From Phil1 sp040767925 (GTDB lineage: Bacteria > Bacillota > Clostridia > Christensenellales > CAG-138): a DNA stretch of 64,000 nucleotides. The stretch lies in contig JAXGNN010000001.1 in assembly GCA_040767925.1 (NCBI GenBank), positions 868,001-932,000 of the forward strand, given 5' to 3'. The position numbers and the translations under genes were made by a program. The notes under the pieces are model-generated. The model saw only the letters and a program-made list of their open reading frames with translations. It was not told the DNA's origin and made no database searches. Of this stretch, positions 15,430-23,514 are shown piece by piece (positions within the stretch are counted from its first letter, which is position 1; each line of letters begins with the position of its first letter).

Positions 15430-15921
15430 TTAAACGAGCTCGATCACGGCCATCTCGGAAGCGTCGCCGCGGCGGGGCCCGAGCTTATAGATGCGGGTGT
15501 AACCGCCCTTGCGCCCGTCGTACTTGGGCGCGATCTCGCGGAAGAGCTTCTCCACGACGGGGTTCGGGGTTTCCTTCGCGCGCTCGGCGTATTCCTTCTT
15601 GGTCTCCTTCTCCTTGCGGGGCAGGGGGATGTCGTAGAGATACGACATGATCTGCCTGCGGGCGTGGAGCCTGCCGGGCAGGTCGTTGGTCCTCGTGACC
15701 CTGACGATCTGCTGCTTCTCGTTGCGGGTCTCCTTCTCCACGGAGACGGTGTTCTTATATTCGCGGATCGCGAGAGTGATGAGCTTCTCGGCGATGGGGC
15801 GCACTTCCTTCGCGCGGGCCTCGGTGGTAACGATCTTGCCGTTCCACAGCAGCGCCGTGGTAAGGTTCCTGAGCATGGCGTCGCGCTGGTCGCCCGCCTT
15901 GCCAAGCTTACGGTTCGGCAT
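15430..15921 (-). CDS. rplQ: Ribosomal protein L17
   Basis: The product has 163 residues, longer than the common 115-130. MPNRKLGKAGDQRDAMLRNLTTALLWNGKIVTTEARAKEVRPIAEKLITLA is the conserved L17 N-terminus. An insertion (QEKKETKKEYAERAKETPNPVVEKLFREIAPKYDGR-type region) lies before the conserved ending GGYTRIYKLGPRRGDASEMAVIELV; a similar long form is seen in some Clostridia. L17 belongs to the large subunit near the exit tunnel. It is the last gene of the operon, 17 bases after rpoA. Confidence 0.97.
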   Translation of the reverse strand: MPNRKLGKAGDQRDAMLRNLTTALLWNGKIVTTEARAKEVRPIAEKLITLAIREYKNTVSVEKETRNEKQQIVRVTRTNDLPGRLHARRQIMSYLYDIPLPRKEKETKKEYAERAKETPNPVVEKLFREIAPKYDGRKGGYTRIYKLGPRRGDASEMAVIELV

Positions 15922-15938
15922 TCCTATATCCTCCTTCG

Positions 15939-16880
15939 TTAATCTTCATTGTGGCGCAGCGACAGGCCCAGCCCGGAAAGCTTCTGCTGGACCTCCTCGA
16001 GCGACTTGCGGCCGAGGTTGCGCACCTTCATCATTTCTTCCTCGTTGCGCTGCACCAGTTCCTCAACGGTGTTGATGCCCGCGCGCTTGAGGCAGTTATA
16101 GGAGCGGACGGAGAGGTCGAGCTCCTCGATGGTCATCTCGAGGATCTTCTCCTTCTTGTCCTCCTCCTTCTCAACCATAATTTCCACGCCCTGGACATGC
16201 TCTGTGAGGTTGATGAAGAGCAGCAGATGCTCGGTGAGTATCTTCGCCGCGAGGCTGACCGCCTCGTCGGGCTTGATGCTGCCGTCCGTCCACACCTCGA
16301 GCGTGAGCTTGTCGTAATCGGTGATCTGACCTACTCGGGTATCCTCCACGCGGAAGTTAACCTTGCGGATAGGGGTGAATATGGAGTCCACCGCGATCTG
16401 CCCAATGGGCATATCCTGCTTCTTGTTCCTCTCTGCGGAAACATAGCCGCGGCCGTGCTCCAGGATGATCTCCATGTAGAGCTTGGCGTTGGGGCTGAGG
16501 GTGGCGATGTGCAGCTCGGGATTGATGATCTCGACGTCGGAGTCGGCGATGATGTCGCCGGCCTTGACTTCGCACGCGCCGGAAGCGTCGATGATGACCT
16601 TCTTGCTGCCCTCGCTGTGGAGCTTCACGATGAGCTCCTTGAGGTTCAGCACGATCTCGGTGACGTCTTCCCGGACCCCCTCTATGGTCGTGAACTCATG
16701 CAGCACGCCGTCGATCTTGACGGACGACGCCGCCACGCCGGGCAGGCTCGAAAGCAGCACCCTGCGCAGGGAGTTCCCCAGCGTCGTGCCGAAGCCGCGC
16801 TCGAGCGGCTCCACCACGAAACGGCCATAATTCTCGGCGATGTCCTCGCATTCTATCTTGGGTCGTTCGATTTCTATCAT
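15939..16880 (-). CDS. rpoA: RNA polymerase alpha subunit
   Basis: The product has 313 residues, the usual length. The N-terminal assembly domain shows FVVEPLERGFGTTLGNSLRRVLLSSLPG, and the C-terminal domain, which contacts DNA and activators, shows ELDLSVRSYNCLKRAGINTVEELVQ and VRNLGRKSLEEV. It sits between rpsD and rplQ in the alpha part of the ribosomal operon, as in nearly all Bacillota. Confidence 0.99.
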   Translation of the reverse strand: MIEIERPKIECEDIAENYGRFVVEPLERGFGTTLGNSLRRVLLSSLPGVAASSVKIDGVLHEFTTIEGVREDVTEIVLNLKELIVKLHSEGSKKVIIDASGACEVKAGDIIADSDVEIINPELHIATLSPNAKLYMEIILEHGRGYVSAERNKKQDMPIGQIAVDSIFTPIRKVNFRVEDTRVGQITDYDKLTLEVWTDGSIKPDEAVSLAAKILTEHLLLFINLTEHVQGVEIMVEKEEDKKEKILEMTIEELDLSVRSYNCLKRAGINTVEELVQRNEEEMMKVRNLGRKSLEEVQQKLSGLGLSLRHNED

Positions 16881-16939
16881 GGCTTCTTCCCCTCTCTTGA
16901 TACTTGGTCAGTCGATAAGGGCCGCGGGTATTTTCGTCG

Positions 16940-17569
16940 TTACCTGGAGTAGTACTCGACGATGAGGTGCTCCTCGATGGTGAGGTCGACATCCTCGCGC
17001 CTGGGCATCGTGACGACCTTGCCGGTGAGGTTCCCGAAGTCGAGCTCGAGCCACTTGGGCACGGGCTTGGACGCGCCCTGCTCGCGGAGCTCCTTGAGAT
17101 AGGGAATGTCGCGGCTGCGCTCGCGCACGGTGACGACCTGGCCCGCTTTTACGAGATAGGAGGCGATATCCACCTTCTCCCCGTCGATGCGGATGTGGCC
17201 GTGGGTGACGAGCTGGCGCGCCATGGGGCGGCTGGGCGCGAAACCGAGGCGGTAAACCACGTTGTCGAGCCTGCGCTCGAGCAGGCAGAGCATGTTCTCG
17301 CCCGTGACGCCGCGCATGTTGCTCGCCATGTCGTAATACTTGCGAAACTGGGTCTCGCTCACGCCGTACGCCCTGCGGCACTTCTGCTTCTCGCGAAGCT
17401 GCGTGCCGTATTCCTTGGGCTTGCGCTGCCTGGCCTGGCCGTGCTGGCCCGGAGGGGTGTTGCGCTTGATGATCGCGCACTTTGCGGTATAGCAGCGGTC
17501 TCCCTTGAGGAAGAGCTTCACGCCTTCCCTGCGGCACTGCTTGCAAACGGAATCCGTATATCTTGCCAT
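16940..17569 (-). CDS. rpsD: Ribosomal protein S4 (zinc form)
   Basis: The product has 209 residues. The N-terminus carries Cys9, Cys12, Cys26 and Cys31, the zinc-binding set of C+ type S4. The RNA-binding S4 domain follows (RLDNVVYRLGFAPSRPMARQLVTHGHIRIDGEKVDI). S4 starts small-subunit assembly and in several bacteria represses its own operon. It lies 18 bases after rpsK and 59 bases before rpoA. Confidence 0.99.
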   Translation of the reverse strand: MARYTDSVCKQCRREGVKLFLKGDRCYTAKCAIIKRNTPPGQHGQARQRKPKEYGTQLREKQKCRRAYGVSETQFRKYYDMASNMRGVTGENMLCLLERRLDNVVYRLGFAPSRPMARQLVTHGHIRIDGEKVDIASYLVKAGQVVTVRERSRDIPYLKELREQGASKPVPKWLELDFGNLTGKVVTMPRREDVDLTIEEHLIVEYYSR

Positions 17570-17587
17570 AGTTGTTCGCCTGCCTCC

Positions 17588-18001
17588 TTAAACTCTTCTG
17601 CGCTTGGGCGGACGGCAGCCGTTATGAGGAATCGGCGTCACGTCCTTGATCATGTTGACCTCGAGGCCGGTGGTCGCGAGCGCGCGGATGGCGCTTTCGC
17701 GTCCGGAACCGGGACCCTTCACATAGACTTCGACGGTGCGAAGGCCATGCTCCATGGCGGCCTTGGCGGCCGTTTCGGCTGCCATCTGCGCCGCGAACGG
17801 CGTGCTCTTCTTGCTGCCGCGGAAGCCGAGCCCGCCGGCGGAAGCCCACGCGATGGCGTTGCCCTGGAGATCGGTGATGGTCACCATGGTGTTGTTAAAG
17901 GAGGAACGGATGTGCGCCGCGCCGCGCTCGATGTTCTTCTTCTCACGGCGCTTGCGGGTGCCGGCCTTCTTGACCCTGCCTTTTTGTGCGGTTGCTGCCA
18001 T
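17588..18001 (-). CDS. rpsK: Ribosomal protein S11
   Basis: The product has 137 residues. NTMVTITDLQGNAIAWASAGGLGFRGSKKSTPFAAQ and the ending TPIPHNGCRPPKRRRV are diagnostic of S11, a protein of the small-subunit platform. A short basic N-terminal tail (KGRVKKAGTRKRREKKN) precedes the core and is slightly longer than average. Gene order rpsM-rpsK-rpsD is standard. Confidence 0.99.
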   Translation of the reverse strand: MAATAQKGRVKKAGTRKRREKKNIERGAAHIRSSFNNTMVTITDLQGNAIAWASAGGLGFRGSKKSTPFAAQMAAETAAKAAMEHGLRTVEVYVKGPGSGRESAIRALATTGLEVNMIKDVTPIPHNGCRPPKRRRV

Positions 18002-18016
18002 TTTCGCTGATCCTCC

Positions 18017-18385
18017 TTACTTCTTTCTGCCGCCGACCTGGCGTTTGGGCCCCTTGCGGGTGCGGGCGTTCTGCTTGGTGCTCTGTCCGCGCACCGGCAG
18101 GCCCTTGCGATGGCGCACGCCGCGGTAGCAGCCGATTTCGATGAGCCGCTTGATGTTCATGGAGGTCTCGCGACGAAGGTCGCCCTCCACCTTGACGTTG
18201 TGGTCGATGTACTCCCTGAGCTTGGTGATGTCGGCCTCGCTCAGATCCCTTACGCGCGTGTCGGGATCGACGCCCGTCGCCGCGAGGATGTCCGAGGCGG
18301 TTTTGCGGCCTATGCCGAAGATATAGGTCAAGCCGATCTCGACTCGCTTGTCTCTGGGCAGGTCCACGCCGGATATACGTGCCAT
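18017..18385 (-). CDS. rpsM: Ribosomal protein S13
   Basis: The product has 122 residues: MARISGVDLPRDKRVEIGLTYIFGIGRKTA and the ending RHRKGLPVRGQSTKQNARTRKGPKR are classic S13. It contacts the P-site tRNA and the subunit bridge. An AAGGAGAA ribosome site precedes it. The upstream spacer to rpmJ is 258 bases, far longer than other gaps in this operon, and is rich in hairpins (see separate entry). Confidence 0.99.
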   Translation of the reverse strand: MARISGVDLPRDKRVEIGLTYIFGIGRKTASDILAATGVDPDTRVRDLSEADITKLREYIDHNVKVEGDLRRETSMNIKRLIEIGCYRGVRHRKGLPVRGQSTKQNARTRKGPKRQVGGRKK

Positions 18386-18643
18386 AATTCTTCTCCTTGC
18401 TAAATATAGTCGCTCTGTTTTCCCGCCGGGATCCGCGTCATGCGCGGCAGCCGCTCCGGCGGGCGTTGGTTTCCTCTATTAGAAGCCCACTCCGCTTTCT
18501 TTCTGGAGCGGATTTCTAATATGTCTGGCGGCCTTCACCGCCTGACGGAGCCCGGGAAAGTCAGGCTCGAAACGTGCCTTGGGCGATGCCCAATCCGTCA
18601 TTTTCAGCGGCATGACGGTCCTTCGGCCGGGTCCGGCGTCCGC
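18386..18643 (-). other. Structured spacer between rpmJ and rpsM, possible regulatory leader
   Basis: Most gaps in this operon are under 30 bases, but this one is 258. It contains several inverted repeats: TTGGGC/GCCCAA near 18578-18592, CTGAC/GTCAG at 18542-18564, TATTAGAA/TTCTAATA at 18477-18521 enclosing TCCGC/GCGGA, and CCCGCCGG/CCGGCGGG at 18422-18463 close to the rpsM ribosome site. No supported reading frame is present. In some bacteria a leader just before rpsM binds S4 to control the alpha genes; this could be such an element, or an inserted sequence. Confidence 0.5.
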
Positions 18644-18757
18644 TCAGCCCTGCCTCTGCTTGTGCTTGGGATCCTCGCAGATCACCATCACGCGGCCCTT
18701 GCGCCGGATGATCTTGCATTTGTCGCAAATGCGCTTTACACTGGGTCTAACCTTCAT
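18644..18757 (-). CDS. rpmJ: Ribosomal protein L36 (zinc form)
   Basis: Translating the - strand from the ATG at 18757 gives a 37-residue protein, MKVRPSVKRICDKCKIIRRK then GRVMVICEDPKHKQRQG. Cys11, Cys14, Cys27 and His32 are the zinc ligands of C+ type L36. A GGGAGGC site lies upstream and infA ends 14 bases before it, the normal order infA-rpmJ-rpsM. It is the smallest large-subunit protein. Confidence 0.98.
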   Translation of the reverse strand: MKVRPSVKRICDKCKIIRRKGRVMVICEDPKHKQRQG

Positions 18758-18770
18758 TTTACTGCCTCCC

Positions 18771-18992
18771 TTAATTCTTTGCGCGCCACGTTATGCGGCC
18801 GCGTGTCAGGTCGTACGGGGACATCTCCACCGTGACCCTATCCCCCGGCAGAATCCGGATGTAGTTCATCCTCAGCTTGCCGGATATGTGCGCCAGTATC
18901 TTATGCCCGTTCTCGAGCTTCACTTCGAACATCGCATTCGGGAACGAATCCGTGACGATGCCCTCGATCTCGATCACATCTGACTTGGACAA
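18771..18992 (-). CDS. infA: Translation initiation factor IF-1, TTG start
   Basis: The product has 73 residues, a single S1-like OB domain: SKSDVIEIEGIVTDSFPNAMFEVKLENGHKILAHISGKLRMNYIRILPGDRVTVEMSPYDLTRGRITWR. It binds the A site during initiation. No ATG fits; a TTG at 18992 gives the standard N-terminus and is preceded at a good distance by AAGGAGGGA. The gene overlaps the upstream KOW gene by 19 bases. The weak start codon may keep its expression below that of the ribosomal proteins. Confidence 0.96.
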   Translation of the reverse strand: MSKSDVIEIEGIVTDSFPNAMFEVKLENGHKILAHISGKLRMNYIRILPGDRVTVEMSPYDLTRGRITWRAKN

Positions 18993-19270
18993 GCTATCCC
19001 TCCTTCATTATCACGATCATGCGCGAGCGCCCTGCGAAGCGCCGCGTCCGCGGTGCCGCCCGGCAGGGCGAGTATCGCCTCTATGTCGGCAACCTTCGAT
19101 TTCTCAAAGGCCAGGTGCATGAGCTTCTTCCGCTTGGGCCTGGCGATCTTTCGGGTTTCCCCGTCGGCGATCCACACATGCGCGTCGTCCGCCCTGCCGA
19201 TCACGGCAAACCGCCCGCCCTTGTCGCGCCCCGCCTTGGAGAGCGCGATCCTTCCAAGAAATTCCTCCAT
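18974..19270 (-). CDS. KOW-domain RNA-binding protein (L14e-like)
   Basis: The product has 98 residues from the ATG at 19270, with GAGG eight bases upstream; a GTG at 19279 is an alternative. FLGRIALSKAGRDKGGRFAVIGRADDAHVWIADGETRKIARPKRKKLMHLA is the KOW-type beta barrel seen in archaeal L14e and in a small protein found between map and infA in many Bacillota. It probably binds RNA or the ribosome. Its C-terminal 30 residues are loosely conserved. It overlaps infA at its 3' end. Confidence 0.85.
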   Translation of the reverse strand: MEEFLGRIALSKAGRDKGGRFAVIGRADDAHVWIADGETRKIARPKRKKLMHLAFEKSKVADIEAILALPGGTADAALRRALAHDRDNEGGIACPSQM

Positions 19271-19280
19271 CCCCGTCACC

Positions 19281-20036
19281 TCAGAGCGTGAGTATCTCGG
19301 CCTCGCCGTCGGTCACAGCGATGGTGTTCTCGTAATGGGCGCTGAGGCTCCCGTCCGCCGTGACGATCGTCCAGCCGTTCTCGCGCTGGCGCACAGGCCA
19401 GCCGCCCGCATTGATCATGGGCTCCACGGCGAGCGTGATGCCCGGCGCAAGCCTCAGCCCGCGCCCGAGCCGCGGATCCGTGAAGTTCGGCACTTCCGGC
19501 GGCTCGTGCATTTCGCGCCCGATGCCGTGGCCCACGAGCTCCCGCACCACGCCGTATCCGTGTTTGCGGGCGTGGGACTCGATCGCCCCGGCGATGTCCG
19601 AAACGTGCCGGCCGGCCCTCGCCTCGGCGACGCCCAGGAAAAAGCATTCCCGCGTCACCTCGACGAGCTTTTTCGCCTCGGGCGAGACTTCCCCCACGAG
19701 GAACGTCCTTGCGGCGTCCCCGTGGTACCCGTCCTTGATGGCGCCGATGTCCACGCTGATTATATCCCCCTCCCGGAGGCGGTAACCGTCCGGTATGCCG
19801 TGCACGACCTCTTCGTTGACGCTCGTGCAGATGCTTTTCGGATAGCCCTCGTACCCCAGGAAAGACGCCTTCGCGCCGCGGCTTTTGATGAACTCCGCGG
19901 CGATCCGGTCAAGCTCGAGCGTGGTCACGCCCGCCTTCGCATAGCCGCCGACGAGTTCGAGAGCGTCGCGCACGATCGCGCCCGCGGCGCGCATTTTCCC
20001 GATCTCCGGGGCGCTCTTGACCGTGACCCTGGCCAT
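19281..20036 (-). CDS. map: Methionine aminopeptidase, type I
   Basis: The product has 251 residues. It removes the N-terminal methionine from new proteins. Metal ligands are visible in VDIGAIKDGYHGDAARTFLVG (two Asp), GHGIGREMHEPPEVPNF (His), and the C-terminal glutamates in TLAVEPMINAGG and ITVTDGEAE-like block. The start ATG overlaps the adk stop as TGATG, so translation is coupled. The order secY-adk-map-infA is standard. Confidence 0.98.
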   Translation of the reverse strand: MARVTVKSAPEIGKMRAAGAIVRDALELVGGYAKAGVTTLELDRIAAEFIKSRGAKASFLGYEGYPKSICTSVNEEVVHGIPDGYRLREGDIISVDIGAIKDGYHGDAARTFLVGEVSPEAKKLVEVTRECFFLGVAEARAGRHVSDIAGAIESHARKHGYGVVRELVGHGIGREMHEPPEVPNFTDPRLGRGLRLAPGITLAVEPMINAGGWPVRQRENGWTIVTADGSLSAHYENTIAVTDGEAEILTL

Positions 20037-20659
20037 CAGAGCGTCTCCAGCAGCCGGTCGATGCGCTCCTGCACGACCGCCGGCGTGCCCGTGGCGTCCG
20101 CCGTGCGCAGGAGCCCGAGCTTCCCGTAGAAATCGACGAGCGGCTTGGTCTTGCGTTCGTACACGTCGATGCGGTTGGCGACCGTCTCCGGCCTGTCGTC
20201 ATCCCGGACATAGAGCGCGGCGCCGCATTTGTCGCAGGCTTCCCCGCCGTAGGTCGAGGTATGGAAGCTCGCCCCGCAGCCCGCGCACATGCGCCTGCCG
20301 CCGATGCGCGCGACGATCACCTCGGCCGGCGCGTCCAGATTGATTACCATGTCAATGTCCGAAATCGCCCTGAGCGCCTCCGCCTGGGCAAGCGTCCTCG
20401 GGAAACCGTCGAACAGGAAGCCCGCCGCGCAGTCCTCCCTGGCGATGCGCCCTTTGATCATGCCGAGTATCACGTCGTCCGGCACGAGCTCGCCGCGGTC
20501 CACATAGCCCTTCGCCTCGAGGCCGAGCGGCGTGCCCTCGCGCATCTCGGCGCGGAGCATGTCGCCCGTCGAGATGTGGGCGATGCCGTATCGTTCGCTT
20601 GTGATTTCCGCCTGGGTCCCTTTTCCGGCGCCCGGCGGCCCGAGGAAGATCAGTTTCAT
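20036..20659 (-). CDS. adk: Adenylate kinase with zinc lid
   Basis: The product has 207 residues. The ATG at 20659 gives MKLIFLGPPGAGKGTQAE; the frame extends upstream only to a TTG. P-loop GPPGAGKGT (7-15), GFPRT and the lid with CAGC and CDKC (four-cysteine zinc site, as in Gram-positive Adk) are visible. It converts ATP and AMP to two ADP. It follows secY directly and shares a TGATG junction with map. Confidence 0.98.
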   Translation of the reverse strand: MKLIFLGPPGAGKGTQAEITSERYGIAHISTGDMLRAEMREGTPLGLEAKGYVDRGELVPDDVILGMIKGRIAREDCAAGFLFDGFPRTLAQAEALRAISDIDMVINLDAPAEVIVARIGGRRMCAGCGASFHTSTYGGEACDKCGAALYVRDDDRPETVANRIDVYERKTKPLVDFYGKLGLLRTADATGTPAVVQERIDRLLETL

Positions 20660-20670
20660 GGCGCTTTTCC

Positions 20671-21960
20671 TCAACCGAGGAAGCCCTTGTAATGGCGCAT
20701 GAGCATCATCGATTCAAGCTGCGTGCTCGTCTCGAGCGCGACGCTGACCATGATCAGTATGCTCGTGGGACCGAAGGATTCCACCAGGCCGAACGAGCCG
20801 AGCGCCACGGTCGGTACGACCGCGAGTATCGTCAGATACACGGCGCCGAAAAGCGTCAGCCGGTTGCTGATCTTCTGGAGGTATTCGCCCGTCGGCCTGC
20901 CGGGGCGTATGCCGGGCAGGAAGCCGCCGTTCTGCTGGAGGTTCTTGCTGATTTCCACCGGGTTGAAGGAAATCGTGGTGTAGAAGTACGCGAAGCCGAG
21001 TATGAGCAGCGCGTAAATCACATAATAGACGATGGGGCCGATGATGTTCTCCGAGTTCGCGCTCATGTAGGTGAGGTAGAACTTGTAGAAGGTGCCCTCC
21101 GGCCAGAACTGGCCGATCATCGCCGGGAACTGCATGATGGTCATGGCGAAGATGAGCGGCATGACGCCGTTCGCGTTCGCCTTGAGGGGGATGTGCGTGC
21201 TCTGCCCGCCGTAGAGCTTCCTGCCCACGACGCGCTTCGCGTACTGCACGGGGATGCGGCGCTCGGACTTCTCGATGAAGGTGACGCCCGTCACGATCAC
21301 GAGCACGAAGAATACCATGAGCGGGATGATCCACCACTTGTACTCGCCGAGGAACACGCCCCGGACATAGTTTTGCACCATGACGGGCACGCGCGCGCAG
21401 ATGGAGGCGAATATGATGATGGAAATGCCGTTGCCGATGCCCTTCTCGGTGATCATCTCGCCCATCCACACGAGGAACGCCGTGCCCGCGGTGCAGACGA
21501 GGCCGATGGTGATATAGGTCAGAATGCTGTTGTTGACGAGCACGTTGATGCCGACGTTGCTGTTCTGCAGCCCCGCCACGATGCCGATGCTCTGCACCAG
21601 CGCGAGGCCGATGCCGATATAGCGGGAGATCTTCTCGATCTTCTTGCGGCCGTCCTCCTCCTTGGAGAGCCTCTCGAGGGCGGGGATGGCGATCGTGAGA
21701 AGCTGGATGATGATCGAGCCCGTGATGTAGGGCGAGATGCCCATGGCGAAAATGGAGAAGTCGCCGAAGGCGCCGCCGGAAAGCAGGTTCAGGAAGCTGA
21801 GCATATCGTACGTGTCGGCAAACTTGCTGATCGCCTCGGCGTTGACGCCGGGCACCGCGATGAACGAGCCGAAGCGGTATACCAGCAGCAGAAGGAGCGT
21901 GAAGAGGATCTTCGTGCGGATATCACGAACCTTCCACGCGTTGAGCAAAGTCCTGAACAT
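20671..21960 (-). CDS. secY: Preprotein translocase subunit SecY
   Basis: The product has 429 residues and ten membrane segments. The plug and lateral-gate regions are recognisable (LNLLSGGAFGDFSIFAMGISPYITGSIIIQLL), and the end IMVSVALETSTQLESMMLMRHYKGFLG is typical. It forms the protein-export channel with SecE and SecG. ATG 21960 overlaps the rplO stop as TGATG; a TTG at 21963 is the only upstream alternative. Confidence 0.99.
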   Translation of the reverse strand: MFRTLLNAWKVRDIRTKILFTLLLLLVYRFGSFIAVPGVNAEAISKFADTYDMLSFLNLLSGGAFGDFSIFAMGISPYITGSIIIQLLTIAIPALERLSKEEDGRKKIEKISRYIGIGLALVQSIGIVAGLQNSNVGINVLVNNSILTYITIGLVCTAGTAFLVWMGEMITEKGIGNGISIIIFASICARVPVMVQNYVRGVFLGEYKWWIIPLMVFFVLVIVTGVTFIEKSERRIPVQYAKRVVGRKLYGGQSTHIPLKANANGVMPLIFAMTIMQFPAMIGQFWPEGTFYKFYLTYMSANSENIIGPIVYYVIYALLILGFAYFYTTISFNPVEISKNLQQNGGFLPGIRPGRPTGEYLQKISNRLTLFGAVYLTILAVVPTVALGSFGLVESFGPTSILIMVSVALETSTQLESMMLMRHYKGFLG

Positions 21961-22400
21961 CAAACCACCTCAACAGTTCCGCCCGCGGCCAGAATGGCTT
22001 TTTGGGCTGTCTCGGAGAATTTCGCCGCCTTAACATCCAAACGCTTCGTCAATTCGCCGCGACCCAGAACCTTGAGACCATCCTTCTCGATTTTGCTGAT
22101 GACGCCGGCCTTCTTCAGGGATTCGGCGCTCACCACGGAACCGTCCTCCAGCTTGTTGAGATCGGCGAGGTTGACGATGGTGTATTCCTTCGCAAAAATG
22201 TTGGTGAAGCCGCGCTTGGGCAGGCGGCGCGCGAGCGGCATCTGGCCGCCCTCGAAGCCGTTCTTCTTGGTGCCGCCGCGGGCTTTCTGACCCTTGTGGC
22301 CTTTACCGGAGGTCTTGCCCAGGCCGGAGCCGGTGCCGCGGCCGACGCGCTTTACGCCCCTCGTCGATCCTTCCGCGGGCTTTAATTCGTGTAGTTTCAT
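21960..22400 (-). CDS. rplO: Ribosomal protein L15
   Basis: The product has 146 residues. MKLHELKPAEGSTRGVKRVGRGTGSGLGKTSGKGHKGQKARGG is the conserved L15 N-terminus with its Gly/Lys-rich extension into the rRNA core. The ATG at 22400 follows GGAGGT by seven bases. It lies between rpmD and secY as usual. Confidence 0.99.
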   Translation of the reverse strand: MKLHELKPAEGSTRGVKRVGRGTGSGLGKTSGKGHKGQKARGGTKKNGFEGGQMPLARRLPKRGFTNIFAKEYTIVNLADLNKLEDGSVVSAESLKKAGVISKIEKDGLKVLGRGELTKRLDVKAAKFSETAQKAILAAGGTVEVV

Positions 22401-22415
22401 GCTCTGCACCTCCGA

Positions 22416-22595
22416 TTATATCTCTTCGACCTTCACAAGGTGCTTGACCTTGAAGATCATGCCCCGCACGGCGGGATTGTCCTCGTGGACGACGGAGCTG
22501 TTGGTCTTTTTAAGGCCGAGCGCCTTGACGGTGGCCTGCTGGTCGTCCAGCGCGCCGATCGTGCTCTTCACGAGCGTTATCTTAAGCTTTGCCAT
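22416..22595 (-). CDS. rpmD: Ribosomal protein L30
   Basis: Translating the - strand from ATG 22595 gives 59 residues beginning MAKLKITLVKSTIGALDDQQ and ending FKVKHLVKVEEI with a TAA stop. The LVKSTIG, LGLKK and NPAVRGMI blocks are those of bacterial L30. It fits exactly between rpsE (14 bases upstream) and rplO, the expected place. AGGAGG precedes the ATG. Confidence 0.98.
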   Translation of the reverse strand: MAKLKITLVKSTIGALDDQQATVKALGLKKTNSSVVHEDNPAVRGMIFKVKHLVKVEEI

Positions 22596-22609
22596 AACTC
22601 CTCCTCCTG

Positions 22610-23113
22610 TCAGCCGAGAATCTCTTCGACGGTCTTGCCGCGAAGCCTAGCGATCTCCTCGGCGGTGCGAAGCTGGGAGAGACCGTCGAGAGTGGCCTTC
22701 ACGCAGTTGGCGGGGTTGTTGGAGCCGAGGCTCTTGGTGCGGATGTCCTTGATGCCGGCCATCTCGAGCACTGCGCGCGCGGGGCCGCCCGCGATGACGC
22801 CGGTACCTTCCTGGGCGGGGAGCATCCTCACGTGGCCCTTGCCGAACTTGCCCTCTACCGCGTGCGGGATCGTCGTGCCGACGATGGGCACATTGATCAT
22901 GTGGCGCTTGGCGTCCTCGATGCCCTTGCGCACCGCCTCGGGAATCTCGGTTGCTTTGCCGAGGCCGACGCCCACGTGGCCGTTGCCGTCGCCCACAACC
23001 ATCAGCGCCGTGAAGCGGAAGTTGCGGCCGCCCTTGACGACCTTGGCGACGCGGTTGATGAACACGAGCCTTTCTTTGAGTTCTATCGCGGATGTATCGA
23101 TTCGCTTCTGCAT
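22610..23113 (-). CDS. rpsE: Ribosomal protein S5
   Basis: The product has 167 residues from ATG 23113, preceded by AAGGAGG; the longer frame is only read-through into rplR. The N-terminal RNA-binding domain (LVFINRVAKVVKGGRNFRFTALMVVGDGNGHVGVGLGKA) and the ending with LGSNNPANCVKATLDGL are typical. S5 helps decoding accuracy and mRNA unwinding at the entry. Confidence 0.99.
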   Translation of the reverse strand: MQKRIDTSAIELKERLVFINRVAKVVKGGRNFRFTALMVVGDGNGHVGVGLGKATEIPEAVRKGIEDAKRHMINVPIVGTTIPHAVEGKFGKGHVRMLPAQEGTGVIAGGPARAVLEMAGIKDIRTKSLGSNNPANCVKATLDGLSQLRTAEEIARLRGKTVEEILG

Positions 23114-23123
23114 GTTAGCCTCC

Positions 23124-23492
23124 TTAGAATTCCAGCCCGGCTTTGCGGGCGCCCTCGGCGAGCTGCTGCACACGGCCGGTGTACAGATAGCCGCCGCGGT
23201 CGAACACGACCTGTTTCACGCCCTTTTCCATCGCCCTGCGGGCCACGAGCTCGCCGACGAGCACGGCCGCCTCGCACTTGCTCTTGCCGCTGACGGCGTC
23301 CTTGATGTCCGCGTCCAGCGTAGACGCGGCGGCGAGGGTATGCATCGCTTCATCGTCGATAACCTGCGCGTAAATGTGGTTGAGGCTGCGGTAGACGTTG
23401 AGCCTCGGCCTCGCGGCGGTACCCTTGATGTACTTGCGGGTGCGGAGGTGACGGCCCTTGCGCACAGCGTTTTTATCAGTTCTTGAAATCAT
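23124..23492 (-). CDS. rplR: Ribosomal protein L18
   Basis: The product has 122 residues. RKGRHLRTRKYIKGTAARPRLNVYRSLNHIYAQVIDDEAMHTLAAAST and the ending FDRGGYLYTGRVQQLAEGARKAGLEF are classic L18, which binds 5S rRNA. It lies between rplF and rpsE. Confidence 0.99.
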   Translation of the reverse strand: MISRTDKNAVRKGRHLRTRKYIKGTAARPRLNVYRSLNHIYAQVIDDEAMHTLAAASTLDADIKDAVSGKSKCEAAVLVGELVARRAMEKGVKQVVFDRGGYLYTGRVQQLAEGARKAGLEF

Positions 23493-23514
23493 ACTGTCAC
23501 TCCTTCTCTACGCG

